NCBI RefSeq assembly: GCF_000243215.1
Contig: NZ_JH594597.1
Coordinates: 359,977-423,976, forward strand
Direction: 5' to 3'
DNA from: Odoribacter laneus YIT 12061
GTDB lineage: Bacteria > Bacteroidota > Bacteroidia > Bacteroidales > Marinifilaceae
Length of the DNA stretch: 64,000 nt
Below the pieces are notes generated by a model. The model saw only the letters and a list, made by a program, of their open reading frames with translations. It did not search any database and was not told the DNA's origin. The translations under genes were made by a program, and so were the position numbers. Numbering within the stretch: the stretch's first letter is position 1; every line of letters begins with the position of its first letter. This document shows positions 1 to 7,551 of this stretch, in pieces.

Positions 1-60
1 ATTTGATTTTTGTTCATTGATTTTTAGCTATTTGCATTGACTTTTCAAATTTTGAGTAGA

Positions 61-92
61 AAATCGCAATAAGAAGATTCCTATTGCGGTTT
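61..92. terminator. Bidirectional hairpin terminator beyond fabH
   Basis: An 11-bp stem (61-71 with 82-92, one G-U pair) closes a 10-nt loop. It is flanked by A-rich sequence on the left and T-rich sequence on the right, so it could end transcripts from either side. It lies about 125 nt past the fabH stop. Nothing else is recognised in 93-217. Confidence 0.55.
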
Positions 93-217
93 TCTTATAG
101 TTGGCTGTGTATGGGAAAGCTCGCAAAAACGGAACATTCCTTTGGTCAAAATTTGTAACAGTAGTAAGCTACTGTATAATTAAGGTAACATTTTAGAAAT
201 TGAAAAATGTATTCCTT

Positions 218-1216
218 TTATTTTTTATCATAGGCCCATTTTAAATAAATGGTTCCCCAGGTAAAACCGGCCCCAAAAGCCGATAAGATCAGGTTATCGC
301 CTTTATGCAACTGATTCTCCCATTCATAAAGACAGAGAGGAATAGTAGCAGAAGTAGTATTACCAAACTTATGAATATTGATCATTACTTTAGAGGGATC
401 TAACCCCATCCGGTGAGCTGTAGCATCAATAATCCTCAGATTAGCCTGATGAGGTACTAGCCAGGCAACATCTTCTGCTGACAGATGGTTTTTCTCCATA
501 ATTTCTGCCGATATATCTGCCATTTTCGATACAGCATGTTTAAATACATATTGTCCGTCCTGATAGATAAAGTGCTCCCGGTTTGTAACCGTTTCGATAG
601 AAGGCGGATTCAAGGATCCACCCGCTTTCATATACAAATGGGAGCGACCGCTTCCGTCTGAGCGAAGAATATGATCTATAACGCCTAAATGCTCATCAGA
701 AGGCTCCAACAAAACCGCAGCGGCGGCATCTCCAAACAAAGGGCAAGTCTTACGATCTGTATAATCAGTAATGACGGACATTTTTTCAGCTCCCACAAAA
801 ACCACTTTTTTATAACGTCCTCCTTCAACAAACTGGGAAGCCGTTACCAAACCGTAGATAAAACCGGAGCAGCCAGCATTCAAATCAAATCCAAAAGCAT
901 TTTTTATCCCCACCATATCCGCTATGATTTGAGCATTCGCCGGGAAATGCATATCGGGAGTGACCGTCGCACATATCAGCAAATCTACTTCTTCTGGACT
1001 TGTACCTGTTTTTTGCAATAAATCTTCTACCGCCTTACTTCCCAGATAAGCACTTCCTTTATCCTTATCTTTTAAAATATGCCTCTCTTTAATTCCGACT
1101 CGGGTCATAATCCATTCATCGGTCGTATCCACCATCCGACTTAACTCATTATTATCCAAAATATAGTCGGGATAATAGGCTCCCACTCCTGTTATTATTG
1201 CCTTTGGCCTTTCCAT
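218..1216 (-). CDS. fabH: Beta-ketoacyl-ACP synthase III (FabH)
   Basis: This cytoplasmic enzyme starts type II fatty-acid synthesis by condensing an acyl-CoA primer with malonyl-ACP. At 332 aa it has the normal family length. The catalytic triad is visible: Cys116 in NAGCSGF, His256 in VPHQAN and Asn286 in GNTTSAT. The C-terminal FGAGFTWG motif is also typical. It is the last gene of a yceD-rpmF-fabH group on the minus strand, an arrangement widespread in bacteria that links ribosomal protein L32 with fatty-acid genes. A hairpin in the 167-nt gap after rpmF may adjust the level of fabH relative to rpmF. Nothing odd was seen in the protein. Confidence 0.97.
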   Translation of the reverse strand: MERPKAIITGVGAYYPDYILDNNELSRMVDTTDEWIMTRVGIKERHILKDKDKGSAYLGSKAVEDLLQKTGTSPEEVDLLICATVTPDMHFPANAQIIADMVGIKNAFGFDLNAGCSGFIYGLVTASQFVEGGRYKKVVFVGAEKMSVITDYTDRKTCPLFGDAAAAVLLEPSDEHLGVIDHILRSDGSGRSHLYMKAGGSLNPPSIETVTNREHFIYQDGQYVFKHAVSKMADISAEIMEKNHLSAEDVAWLVPHQANLRIIDATAHRMGLDPSKVMINIHKFGNTTSATIPLCLYEWENQLHKGDNLILSAFGAGFTWGTIYLKWAYDKK

Positions 1217-1326
1217 AATTTACTTTGACTTTCGATATTTTATTTTCCGGAGAATCTAAAATATCAGATTCCAATTCATAAATCAACGATTTTACGTACA
1301 AAAACGGGTTTAGTGTAAACAGACAT

Positions 1327-1349
1327 AGCCTCCTACACTATAGGAGGCT
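1327..1349. promoter_or_regulatory. Perfect hairpin between rpmF and fabH
   Basis: A 9-bp perfect inverted repeat (1327-1335 with 1341-1349) surrounds a 5-nt loop in the rpmF-fabH spacer. The T-rich side (cttt) is on the plus strand, while both genes run minus. It is therefore not a classical terminator for them. It may be an attenuator or an mRNA processing and stability element. Confidence 0.45.
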
Positions 1350-1383
1350 TTGTTATAATAAAACAATCCCGTATAGCGTAAAA

Positions 1384-1569
1384 TTATGCAACTACTGATT
1401 TTTCAATAGCTAATTTACCTCTGTAATATCCACATTCCGGACATACGGTATGATACTGTACAGCAGCACCACAATTCGAACACTTTGCAATCGCCCTTAC
1501 AGTAAGTGCATCATGAGTTCTTCTTTTATTCCTTCTCTGTTTAGAGATCTTGCGTTTAGGATGTGCCAT
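1384..1569 (-). CDS. rpmF: 50S ribosomal protein L32
   Basis: This 61-aa basic protein has the L32 start MAHPKRKISKQRRNKRR and a zinc ribbon formed by Cys30, Cys33, Cys43 and Cys46 (CSNC...CPEC). It is a small structural protein of the large ribosomal subunit. It lies 14 nt downstream of the DUF177 gene and upstream of fabH, and is almost certainly co-transcribed with both. All four zinc ligands are present, so this is the zinc-binding form rather than the zinc-independent paralogue. Confidence 0.97.
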   Translation of the reverse strand: MAHPKRKISKQRRNKRRTHDALTVRAIAKCSNCGAAVQYHTVCPECGYYRGKLAIEKSVVA

Positions 1570-1583
1570 TTCTCTTTTTTTAT

Positions 1584-2096
1584 TTAGTTATTAATTAATT
1601 TTCTCAAATCATCCCACCTCGGATCAGTAGGTTTCTCTTTCTCATCTGTAATATATTCATCCAATACTCTTTCCATCGCCGGATCACAATGCCCTTCTTC
1701 ATGTACAACCCGCATCGGATAATTCAGCATATAGATTTCATAAAGATATGAACTTAAATCCAAAAAATCATCTTCCGGAGCCAAGATAATAAAATCATCT
1801 TCATTATCCACTTCTCTGCCGCTCTGTTTCACATATAAACTCAGCTCTCCTTTTATTTGAAGATCGAAAACTTCCAAACACCTGTCACAAATTGCTTTCA
1901 CACTCCCTTCGATTTTCATATTTACTTCCATCAAAAGCGAACTTTTAATGATTTCGACTACAGCTTCTATCTTCCCTTCCGTACCTTTGGTCGCTTCAAA
2001 ACAATTGAAAAAACTGTCCTCCAACACGAAATGAAATGTATGCCGTCCCTCTCCTAAGCCCCTGTGAGCTACCTTATATTCTTTCAATTTATCCAC
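1584..2096 (-). CDS. YceD/DUF177 family protein
   Basis: Members of this family sit directly upstream of rpmF across bacteria and are linked to 23S rRNA or 50S maturation. The exact biochemistry is unsettled. The central CDRCLEVFD segment and the acidic motif ending in DPRWDDLRKL are characteristic. A longer frame opens at 2177, but its first 27 residues are a run of Phe, Leu and Ser translated from an AT-rich promoter-like stretch. Homologues begin near DKLKEYKVAHRGL, so I chose the GTG at 2096, giving 170 aa. The three-gene operon with rpmF and fabH starts here and is divergent from rplM. Confidence 0.85.
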   Translation of the reverse strand: MDKLKEYKVAHRGLGEGRHTFHFVLEDSFFNCFEATKGTEGKIEAVVEIIKSSLLMEVNMKIEGSVKAICDRCLEVFDLQIKGELSLYVKQSGREVDNEDDFIILAPEDDFLDLSSYLYEIYMLNYPMRVVHEEGHCDPAMERVLDEYITDEKEKPTDPRWDDLRKLINN

Positions 2097-2220
2097 AATT
2101 CTTGAAGTAAAACGGCGCAAAGATAGCAGAAAAAGTAGAAAGAAAAAAGAAAATGAAAAAAGAAAATGAATATTCAAGACAACCTTCTTTGATTATACCT
2201 ATAAGTTTTTCATGAAACGA

Positions 2221-2251
2221 TTTGATTACAAGAATATTTTATGTATTTTTG
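2221..2251 (+). promoter_or_regulatory. Promoter of the rplM-rpsI operon
   Basis: TTTG at 2221-2224, a 19-nt spacer, and TATTTTTG at 2244-2251 match the Bacteroidetes -33/-7 consensus (TTTG, 19-21 nt, TAnnTTTG). The predicted transcript would start near 2258 and carry a leader of about 180 nt containing the folded element at 2272-2321. Confidence 0.8.
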
Positions 2252-2271
2252 TCCCTCATTTTGAAGTGGTC

Positions 2272-2321
2272 TGTGCTTTAAACTGTAAGGCTGAACCTTA
2301 GCCATTTACCTTACAGGCACA
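2272..2321 (+). ncRNA. Structured leader RNA, candidate L13 autoregulatory element
   Basis: Nested perfect helices are seen. TGTGC (2272-2276) pairs with GCACA (2317-2321), CTGTAAGG (2283-2290) with CCTTACAG (2309-2316), and an alternative inner GGCT (2289-2292) with AGCC (2300-2303). The element lies between a good promoter and the GTG start of rplM. Ribosomal-protein leaders that bind their own product are common, so L13 autoregulation is a reasonable inference. A match to a known family was not tested. Confidence 0.6.
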
Positions 2322-2439
2322 TTCCGGAATAAAAAGTTAATGAGTCTGCCCGACTACCGCGTTTCTTTTAATCCTGTGAAATGCAAGGACATATCACTTC
2401 AGAACACAAACAGATGTATAATTTAAATTAAAAAAAGAA

Positions 2440-2895
2440 GTGGATCAAATCAGTTACAAAACAACTTACGTCAACAATGCCACGGTAAAAAAAGAATGGG
2501 TTTTGATTGACGCAGAAAATGAGGTTTTGGGACGTCTTGCCGCTAAAGTTGCGAAACTATTGAGAGGCAAATACAAACCGTCCTACACTCCTCACGTAGA
2601 CTGCGGAGATAACATTGTCATTATCAATGCAGAAAAAATTGTATTGAGCGGTAATAAATTAACCGACAAACAGTACACCCGTCACACCGGATATCCCGGC
2701 GGACAAAGACACACTACCCCGGCAGCCGTATTGGCAAGTCATCCGGAAAGAGTGATCGAACACGCCGTAAAAGGAATGCTTCCCAAAAGCCGTCTCGGAA
2801 GAGCCGTAATGAAAAACCTTTATGTTTATGCTGGTACAGAGCATGCCCAGCAAGCTCAACAACCGAAAAAAATCGATTTAAACACACTTAACTAA
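2440..2895 (+). CDS. rplM: 50S ribosomal protein L13
   Basis: This 151-aa L13 is an early-assembling large-subunit protein. Typical motifs are WVLIDAENEVLGRLAAKVA, DCGDNIVIINAEKI and GMLPKSRLGR. The start codon is GTG at 2440, and no better ATG lies upstream in frame. rpsI follows after 6 nt, the near-universal rplM-rpsI pair. The gene has a consensus promoter and a folded leader upstream, so translation or transcription may be feedback-controlled. Confidence 0.97.
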   Translation: MDQISYKTTYVNNATVKKEWVLIDAENEVLGRLAAKVAKLLRGKYKPSYTPHVDCGDNIVIINAEKIVLSGNKLTDKQYTRHTGYPGGQRHTTPAAVLASHPERVIEHAVKGMLPKSRLGRAVMKNLYVYAGTEHAQQAQQPKKIDLNTLN

Positions 2896-2901
2896 TAAGG
2901 T

Positions 2902-3288
2902 ATGGAAGTAATTAACGCTATCGGCAGAAGAAAAGCAGCAGTAGCTCGCGTTTATGTAAACGAAGGGAAAGGTAATATCACGATTAATAAAAGAAGTCTG
3001 GAAGAATACTTCCCATTACCTACACTTCAGTATATTGTAAAACAACCTTTAGAATTATTGGGCGTAAGTGGCCAATATGACATCCGGGTTAACCTGGACG
3101 GAGGCGGTTTTAATGGGCAGGCAGAAGCTTTACGCTTAGGTATTGCCAGAGCCTTGGTCGAAATTAATGCAGAGAATAAACCTCAACTGAGAGCTGCAGG
3201 ATTCCTAACCCGCGATCCGCGTGAAGTGGAACGTAAAAAACCAGGACGTCCGAAAGCTCGTAAGAGATTCCAGTTCTCTAAACGTTAA
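2902..3288 (+). CDS. rpsI: 30S ribosomal protein S9
   Basis: This 128-aa S9 carries [16 protein letters not shown] near the N-terminus, the [19 protein letters not shown] core, and the basic tail ending RKRFQFSKR. The tail reaches into the ribosomal P site, where the last Arg contacts tRNA. It sits 6 nt after rplM and 90 nt before rpsB, so all four translation genes here may share a transcript. Length and motifs are normal. Confidence 0.97.
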   Translation: MEVINAIGRRKAAVARVYVNEGKGNITINKRSLEEYFPLPTLQYIVKQPLELLGVSGQYDIRVNLDGGGFNGQAEALRLGIARALVEINAENKPQLRAAGFLTRDPREVERKKPGRPKARKRFQFSKR

Positions 3289-3307
3289 TAGCAGTTTAGT
3301 ATCTAAA

Positions 3308-3340
3308 TTGACGGGACTTCTACTCAGGACTACCCGGCAA
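3308..3340 (+). promoter_or_regulatory. Possible rpsB leader hairpin
   Basis: In the 90-nt gap between rpsI and rpsB, TTGACGGG (3308-3315) pairs with CCCGGCAA (3333-3340) apart from one A-G mismatch. It could be an S2 regulatory leader or a processing site. Evidence is limited to the pairing and position. Confidence 0.35.
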
Positions 3341-3378
3341 TTGCTTAAATGAAGAATGTAAACTTTTAAAAAATTAGT

Positions 3379-4194
3379 ATGTCTACAAATTTTGATGAAT
3401 TATTAAATGCAGGTTGTCACTTTGGACACCTCACCCGTAAATGGAATCCTAAAATGGCTCCGTATATTTTTATGGAGCGAAACGATATCCACATTATTGA
3501 CCTGAATAAAACAGCGATTATGTTGGACAAAGCTTCAGCAGCTTTAAAACAAATTGCTAAATCAGGAAGAAAAATTCTGTTTGTTGCAACAAAAAAACAG
3601 GCTAAGGACATTGTTGCAGAAAAAATTTCCAATATTAATATGCCTTACGTTACAGAAAGATGGCCGGGCGGAATGCTGACCAACTTCCCGACAATCCGGA
3701 AGGCTGTGAAAAAAATGACCACCATCGATAAGATGGAAAAAGACGGAACTTTCGATCATTTGTCAAAGAGAGAAAAACTGCAGATTGCCCGTCAACGTGC
3801 AAAACTGGATAAAAACTTAGGAAGTATTGCTGATTTGACCCGTCTTCCAGCTGCTCTTTTTGTAGTAGATGTTATGAAAGAATACATCGCTGTCAAAGAA
3901 GCCAATACACTGGGAATTCCTGTATTTGCTATGGTAGACACCAACTCTAACCCGGACAATATCAATTTCGTTATCCCTTGTAATGACGATGCTTCTACTT
4001 CTATCTCACTGATTATAGACAAAGTAGCCGAAGCGATTAAAGAAGGTCTGAACGAACGGAAAGCTGAAAGAGAAAAAGAAGGGGACAAAAAACCTGTTGT
4101 TAAAAAATCAGAAAAAGTAACTGCAGAAGAAGAAGAGGAAGAAACAGTAGCAGAAGAAAAGAATGAAGAAGTAGAAGAAGCTACTGAAGAATAA
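3379..4194 (+). CDS. rpsB: 30S ribosomal protein S2
   Basis: S2 is a late-assembling small-subunit protein that helps bind S1. The core (residues 1 to about 230) has the family motifs AGCHFGHLTRKWNPKM, ERWPGGMLTNFPTI and MVDTNSNPDNINFVIPCND. Beyond it is a tail of about 40 residues, nearly all Glu, Lys, Val and Ala, which makes the protein 271 aa. Acidic extensions of this kind occur in S2 of Bacteroidetes. tsf follows 73 nt later, the conserved rpsB-tsf pair. Confidence 0.97.
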   Translation: MSTNFDELLNAGCHFGHLTRKWNPKMAPYIFMERNDIHIIDLNKTAIMLDKASAALKQIAKSGRKILFVATKKQAKDIVAEKISNINMPYVTERWPGGMLTNFPTIRKAVKKMTTIDKMEKDGTFDHLSKREKLQIARQRAKLDKNLGSIADLTRLPAALFVVDVMKEYIAVKEANTLGIPVFAMVDTNSNPDNINFVIPCNDDASTSISLIIDKVAEAIKEGLNERKAEREKEGDKKPVVKKSEKVTAEEEEEETVAEEKNEEVEEATEE

Positions 4195-4267
4195 ACTATT
4201 TACGATTTGAGATTTCAGATTACTGTGATAATCCAATCAAAAGTCAAAAACTCAAAAACGTATTAAA

Positions 4268-5086
4268 ATGGAAATAAAAGCAGCTGATGTGATGAAGTTG
4301 CGTCACGCAACAAATGCAGGGATGATGGATTGTAAGCATGCGCTTCAGGAGGCTGAAGGCGATTTCGATAAAGCAGTTGATATCATCCGCAAAAAAGGTC
4401 TTATCGTAGCTAGCAAGCGGGCTGACAGAGAAGCAAAAGAAGGTTGCGTTCTGGCAGTAGTGGAGGGGAAAAAAGGTGTTTTAGTAAGCCTTAATTGCGA
4501 AACAGACTTTGTGGCTAAAAATGAAAACTTTATCAATTTTACAAAACAAATTCTGAAAACCGCTCTGGAAAATATGCCGGCCGACCTGAACAGCTTACTG
4601 GCATTAAAATTAGACGGCAGAAGTATCGCTGATCAAATAGCAGAACAAACCGGTATCATCGGAGAAAAACTGGAATTGAGTTTTTACGGAAAATTAGAAG
4701 CCGAAGATGCTATAGCCTATATCCACCCCGGAAATAAGCTGGCTACTATTGTCGGTTTCAACAAACCGACCGATATGCAGGTGAAAAAAGATGTAGCAAT
4801 GCAAGTTGCCGCTATGGACCCTATCTCTATCGATAAAAATGATGTACCGGAAAGCGTTATCGCTCACGAACTGGAAATCGGTAAAGAAAAAGCCCGCGAA
4901 GAAGGTAAACCGGAAAACATGCTGGAAAAGATTGCTCAAGGTCGCTTGAATAAATTCTTCCAGGAATCCACTTTGATGAATCAAGCCTTCATTAAAGAAG
5001 CAAAACAAACAGTAAAAGCGTATATTCAAAGTAATGACAAAGACTTGACTGTTACAGGCTTTGTAAGATACACTTTGAACGACTAA
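4268..5086 (+). CDS. tsf: Elongation factor Ts
   Basis: EF-Ts exchanges GDP for GTP on EF-Tu. The 272-aa protein has the N-terminal UBA-like helical domain (LRHATNAGMMDCKHAL), the TDFVAKN motif at residues 79-85 that contacts EF-Tu, and two core subdomains. It ends in VTGFVRYTLND. It follows rpsB on the same strand and is closed by a strong terminator at 5156-5182. Length is normal for the family. Confidence 0.96.
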   Translation: MEIKAADVMKLRHATNAGMMDCKHALQEAEGDFDKAVDIIRKKGLIVASKRADREAKEGCVLAVVEGKKGVLVSLNCETDFVAKNENFINFTKQILKTALENMPADLNSLLALKLDGRSIADQIAEQTGIIGEKLELSFYGKLEAEDAIAYIHPGNKLATIVGFNKPTDMQVKKDVAMQVAAMDPISIDKNDVPESVIAHELEIGKEKAREEGKPENMLEKIAQGRLNKFFQESTLMNQAFIKEAKQTVKAYIQSNDKDLTVTGFVRYTLND

Positions 5087-5155
5087 ACAAGGCTGTCCGG
5101 AAAGTATTGAAATAAAATACCCGCAACCAGTTTGGTAAGTGATGAATTTTAAAAG

Positions 5156-5182
5156 AAAAGCACCTCAATGAGGTGCTTTTTT
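5156..5182 (+). terminator. Intrinsic terminator after tsf
   Basis: The stem aaaagcacctc (5156-5166) pairs with gaggtgctttt (5170-5180) around a 3-nt loop and runs into a T tract. It lies 70 nt beyond the tsf stop. The stem with its U-rich tail is a textbook rho-independent terminator. Confidence 0.9.
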
Positions 5183-5239
5183 ATTCCCTGCGACAAAGGA
5201 AGGTGTCATACATAAACCCAAGAAAAATTTCTTTCGTTT

Positions 5240-5268
5240 TACACAGTAGGGACGTGCCCTACTGTGTA
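5240..5268. repeat. Palindromic repeat with ACGTG loop, solo copy
   Basis: Two perfect 12-nt arms (5240-5251 and 5257-5268) surround the loop ACGTG. Near-identical palindromes with the same loop form the ends of the element at 46543-46752. Here it lies between the convergent tsf and glycosyltransferase genes and could act as a bidirectional terminator. Apart from the tsf terminator, nothing else is recognised in 5087-5370. Confidence 0.7.
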
Positions 5269-5370
5269 ATTTTCATATTATGATGAAGATTGTATGCAGA
5301 GAGCTTTCTGTTTTTCGCAAAAAAGGTCCGTCCCTCTGGGGGGGAATTGAAGGCGTATTCCCTGAGCGTC

Positions 5371-7017
5371 TTATTTAGTTGCCTCTATTTTGGTGACATA
5401 GCGTACAAACAAATCGGAGTACCAACGGGTTCCCTTGGGACGATGATTGTCATCATATACATCGATTTGCTCCAGCTGCAACCGGTTTGTCGTATCTGTC
5501 TTCAAAATATTCTCTGCTTTTTCCCGGGATACTAACACAAAAGGAAGACATTCCCGTACAAGAGAATCATTTTTTAAATCCAAAGGTAAAATACGTTTTC
5601 CCGCCTCATAAACCAATTCTATCCTCAACTCCTCGCCTAAAGGATAGTAAAAAGGCAAAGTATTCAATTCTTCGATATTACGCACTTCCCGGATACTTTT
5701 CATTTCCCGGTTATTAAATAGATGAGCAATAAAAGGCATTAAACTTATTTCGACCATCAAAAAGAGAAAAACGATTCCCCATAAAAAAGATAAAGGACGT
5801 ACTTTCCAGGCAGAACGGATCAAAAACCACAACGCCCATATAAAAAGCAATGTTATCACGATGAATAAAGCCGTGCTCATTAACCCTTCTGAATAAAACA
5901 GTAAATATACAGCCACCGGTAAAGCAACAACAGCTAAGCAAATCAAAAATGCATTGATTTTAAAAATGATTTTATCGCTACGGGATAACAAATGCATTCG
6001 GATTTTTTCCACCCAAAAGTAAAATAAATGGGCCACGACCATAGCCCCGGGTATCAATATCGGCAGTAAATAACGGCTTTTCTTTTCGGGCAAGAAAGAC
6101 AATAGAATCAAGATAGTTAAAGTCCAACTTACGGTAAGTGCATACTCTTTCTTTAAACTCATCCGCCGTTTCCAATACGGCCAAATTAAAGCCGTCAATA
6201 AAAACAAAGACCAGATCCCTGATTCCAGAAAAAATTTCCAATAATAATACCAAGGCCGCACGTTGTGTTGCAACCAAGCAGTACTTTCCTTATCGGCGAT
6301 ATAAAGTGCCATATCCCGATGGTATACATACAAATATGCAGGCCACCAAAGGCTGATCACCAGGCAAAGCAGTACCATAATCAGAATCGGTCCTCCTTTT
6401 TTCCGCACAGAAGGCCGGTAAATGGCAAAGTAAGAAATCAAAAAGGGAAGTAGTAAGGCATAAAAAGAAACCGGTCCTTTTCCCAGAAAGGAAAGCCCCA
6501 TCAAGACACCTGCTCCGATAAAATCTTTCCAGCGAGGCCCCTCTTCCTCAAATCCCCGGAATAAAAAATAAATGGCTCCCAGCATAAAACTGTGACAATA
6601 AATATCCCAGGTAGCGGTCCGTCCCATAAGAATAATATTGACAGAAGTACATAAAATCAAGGCCGCCATTAAGCCATAAAGTCGGCTACGCGTGAGTTTT
6701 ACGGATAGGAAATAAAGGAAAAAGACTAGTAAAGTAGCTATAATCCCCGCAGCAGCCCGTTGTAAAAGGATATTATCAGGGGAGAGAAATTCCATGCCGG
6801 CGGCTACCCAGGTAGGCAAAGGCGGTTTTTCCAACCGCAAATCCCCATTCATGGTAGGTACTAACCAATTATTATATTCCACCATTTCACGAGCCGTAAC
6901 CAAATTACGGGATTCCATAATATCCGGATAAATGACGGGATTATGAATGAAGAAGGTAAAAAAACAAATTATTCCTATAAACAGAAAATGAAAACCTTTT
7001 TTGTCAAACATACTCAA
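5371..7017 (-). CDS. ArnT/PMT-family membrane glycosyltransferase
   Basis: This 548-aa inner-membrane enzyme has many membrane spans and a C-terminal soluble part (about 440-548). The first periplasmic loop carries the family signature PDIMESRNLVTAREM, with the acidic residues thought to be catalytic, followed by NGDLRLEKPPLPTW. ArnT-type enzymes move a sugar from undecaprenyl phosphate to lipid A or another surface acceptor, so a lipid A or glycan modification role is likely. The substrate cannot be read from sequence. It has its own consensus promoter (7068-7098) and is divergent from a second member of the family at 7552. No sugar-synthesis partners are adjacent. Confidence 0.85.
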   Translation of the reverse strand: MSMFDKKGFHFLFIGIICFFTFFIHNPVIYPDIMESRNLVTAREMVEYNNWLVPTMNGDLRLEKPPLPTWVAAGMEFLSPDNILLQRAAAGIIATLLVFFLYFLSVKLTRSRLYGLMAALILCTSVNIILMGRTATWDIYCHSFMLGAIYFLFRGFEEEGPRWKDFIGAGVLMGLSFLGKGPVSFYALLLPFLISYFAIYRPSVRKKGGPILIMVLLCLVISLWWPAYLYVYHRDMALYIADKESTAWLQHNVRPWYYYWKFFLESGIWSLFLLTALIWPYWKRRMSLKKEYALTVSWTLTILILLSFLPEKKSRYLLPILIPGAMVVAHLFYFWVEKIRMHLLSRSDKIIFKINAFLICLAVVALPVAVYLLFYSEGLMSTALFIVITLLFIWALWFLIRSAWKVRPLSFLWGIVFLFLMVEISLMPFIAHLFNNREMKSIREVRNIEELNTLPFYYPLGEELRIELVYEAGKRILPLDLKNDSLVRECLPFVLVSREKAENILKTDTTNRLQLEQIDVYDDNHRPKGTRWYSDLFVRYVTKIEATK

Positions 7018-7067
7018 TTCCTTATAAATTTTTCAAGCGCAGGTTCTATTCTTTCCGATAGATAAAA

Positions 7068-7098
7068 CAAAAGTATAAAAAATCTGTAGTGCTACAAA
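7068..7098 (-). promoter_or_regulatory. Promoter of the minus-strand glycosyltransferase
   Basis: Read on the minus strand, TTTG (7095-7098), a 19-nt spacer and TACTTTTG (7068-7075) match the Bacteroidetes promoter consensus exactly. The predicted 5' untranslated region is about 45 nt. Confidence 0.75.
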
Positions 7099-7446
7099 TT
7101 ATTCTTCAACACCCTCAGATGAAGAAAATGTTTATTTTATTATAAAGGTAGATTTGAAAGACCGGCCTTGGTGAACAATGCATTGCCGAACAACCTTTCT
7201 TAGTGCCCCATTGTTGAAAATTTATTCCTGACAAAAATTTAATAGTGAACAGTTATTTTACCCGAATCAAAGGTTTACCTATACGCAGCAGATAGGCATT
7301 TCCTCAGGAAATCAATTTAAAACCAGTCTACTCTTTTATTCATAATTTAACAAAAACAAATTTATTTAAGGCAAAGTTTTTGCAACATTCACCTTACAAT
7401 TTCGTTAGCCTTTTAATATTGTTTATGATATGAGAAGCATAATTAA

Positions 7447-7533
7447 AAATAAGAAGACAAAATAGATCCTTGTAAGGGAGAAGAAAGATAAAATAGAAAT
7501 TATCTACAATCCGCCCAGCTTGTCTTCTTATTT
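7447..7533. repeat. 14-bp inverted repeat pair upstream of second glycosyltransferase
   Basis: Perfect 14-bp inverted repeats (7447-7460 and 7520-7533) enclose 59 nt and end 18 nt before the start codon at 7552. On the plus strand the enclosed DNA has no TAnnTTTG box. Inverted, it would offer TATCTTTC, a near match. It could be an invertible promoter segment or simply a long RNA hairpin. In the rest of the 534-nt gap 7018-7551 I see only the minus-strand promoter and a lone TAGATTTG at 7149-7156. Confidence 0.5.
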
Positions 7534-7551
7534 GAACCTGATGAGAAAGGC

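Noticed and set aside
689-1021. Plus-strand 110-residue frame inside fabH
   Set aside because: It is fully inside the fabH gene on the other strand and has no family features.
2097-2177. Longer start of the DUF177 gene
   Set aside because: The extra 27 residues are a Phe/Leu/Ser run from AT-rich promoter-like DNA, and the family begins at the GTG-encoded position.
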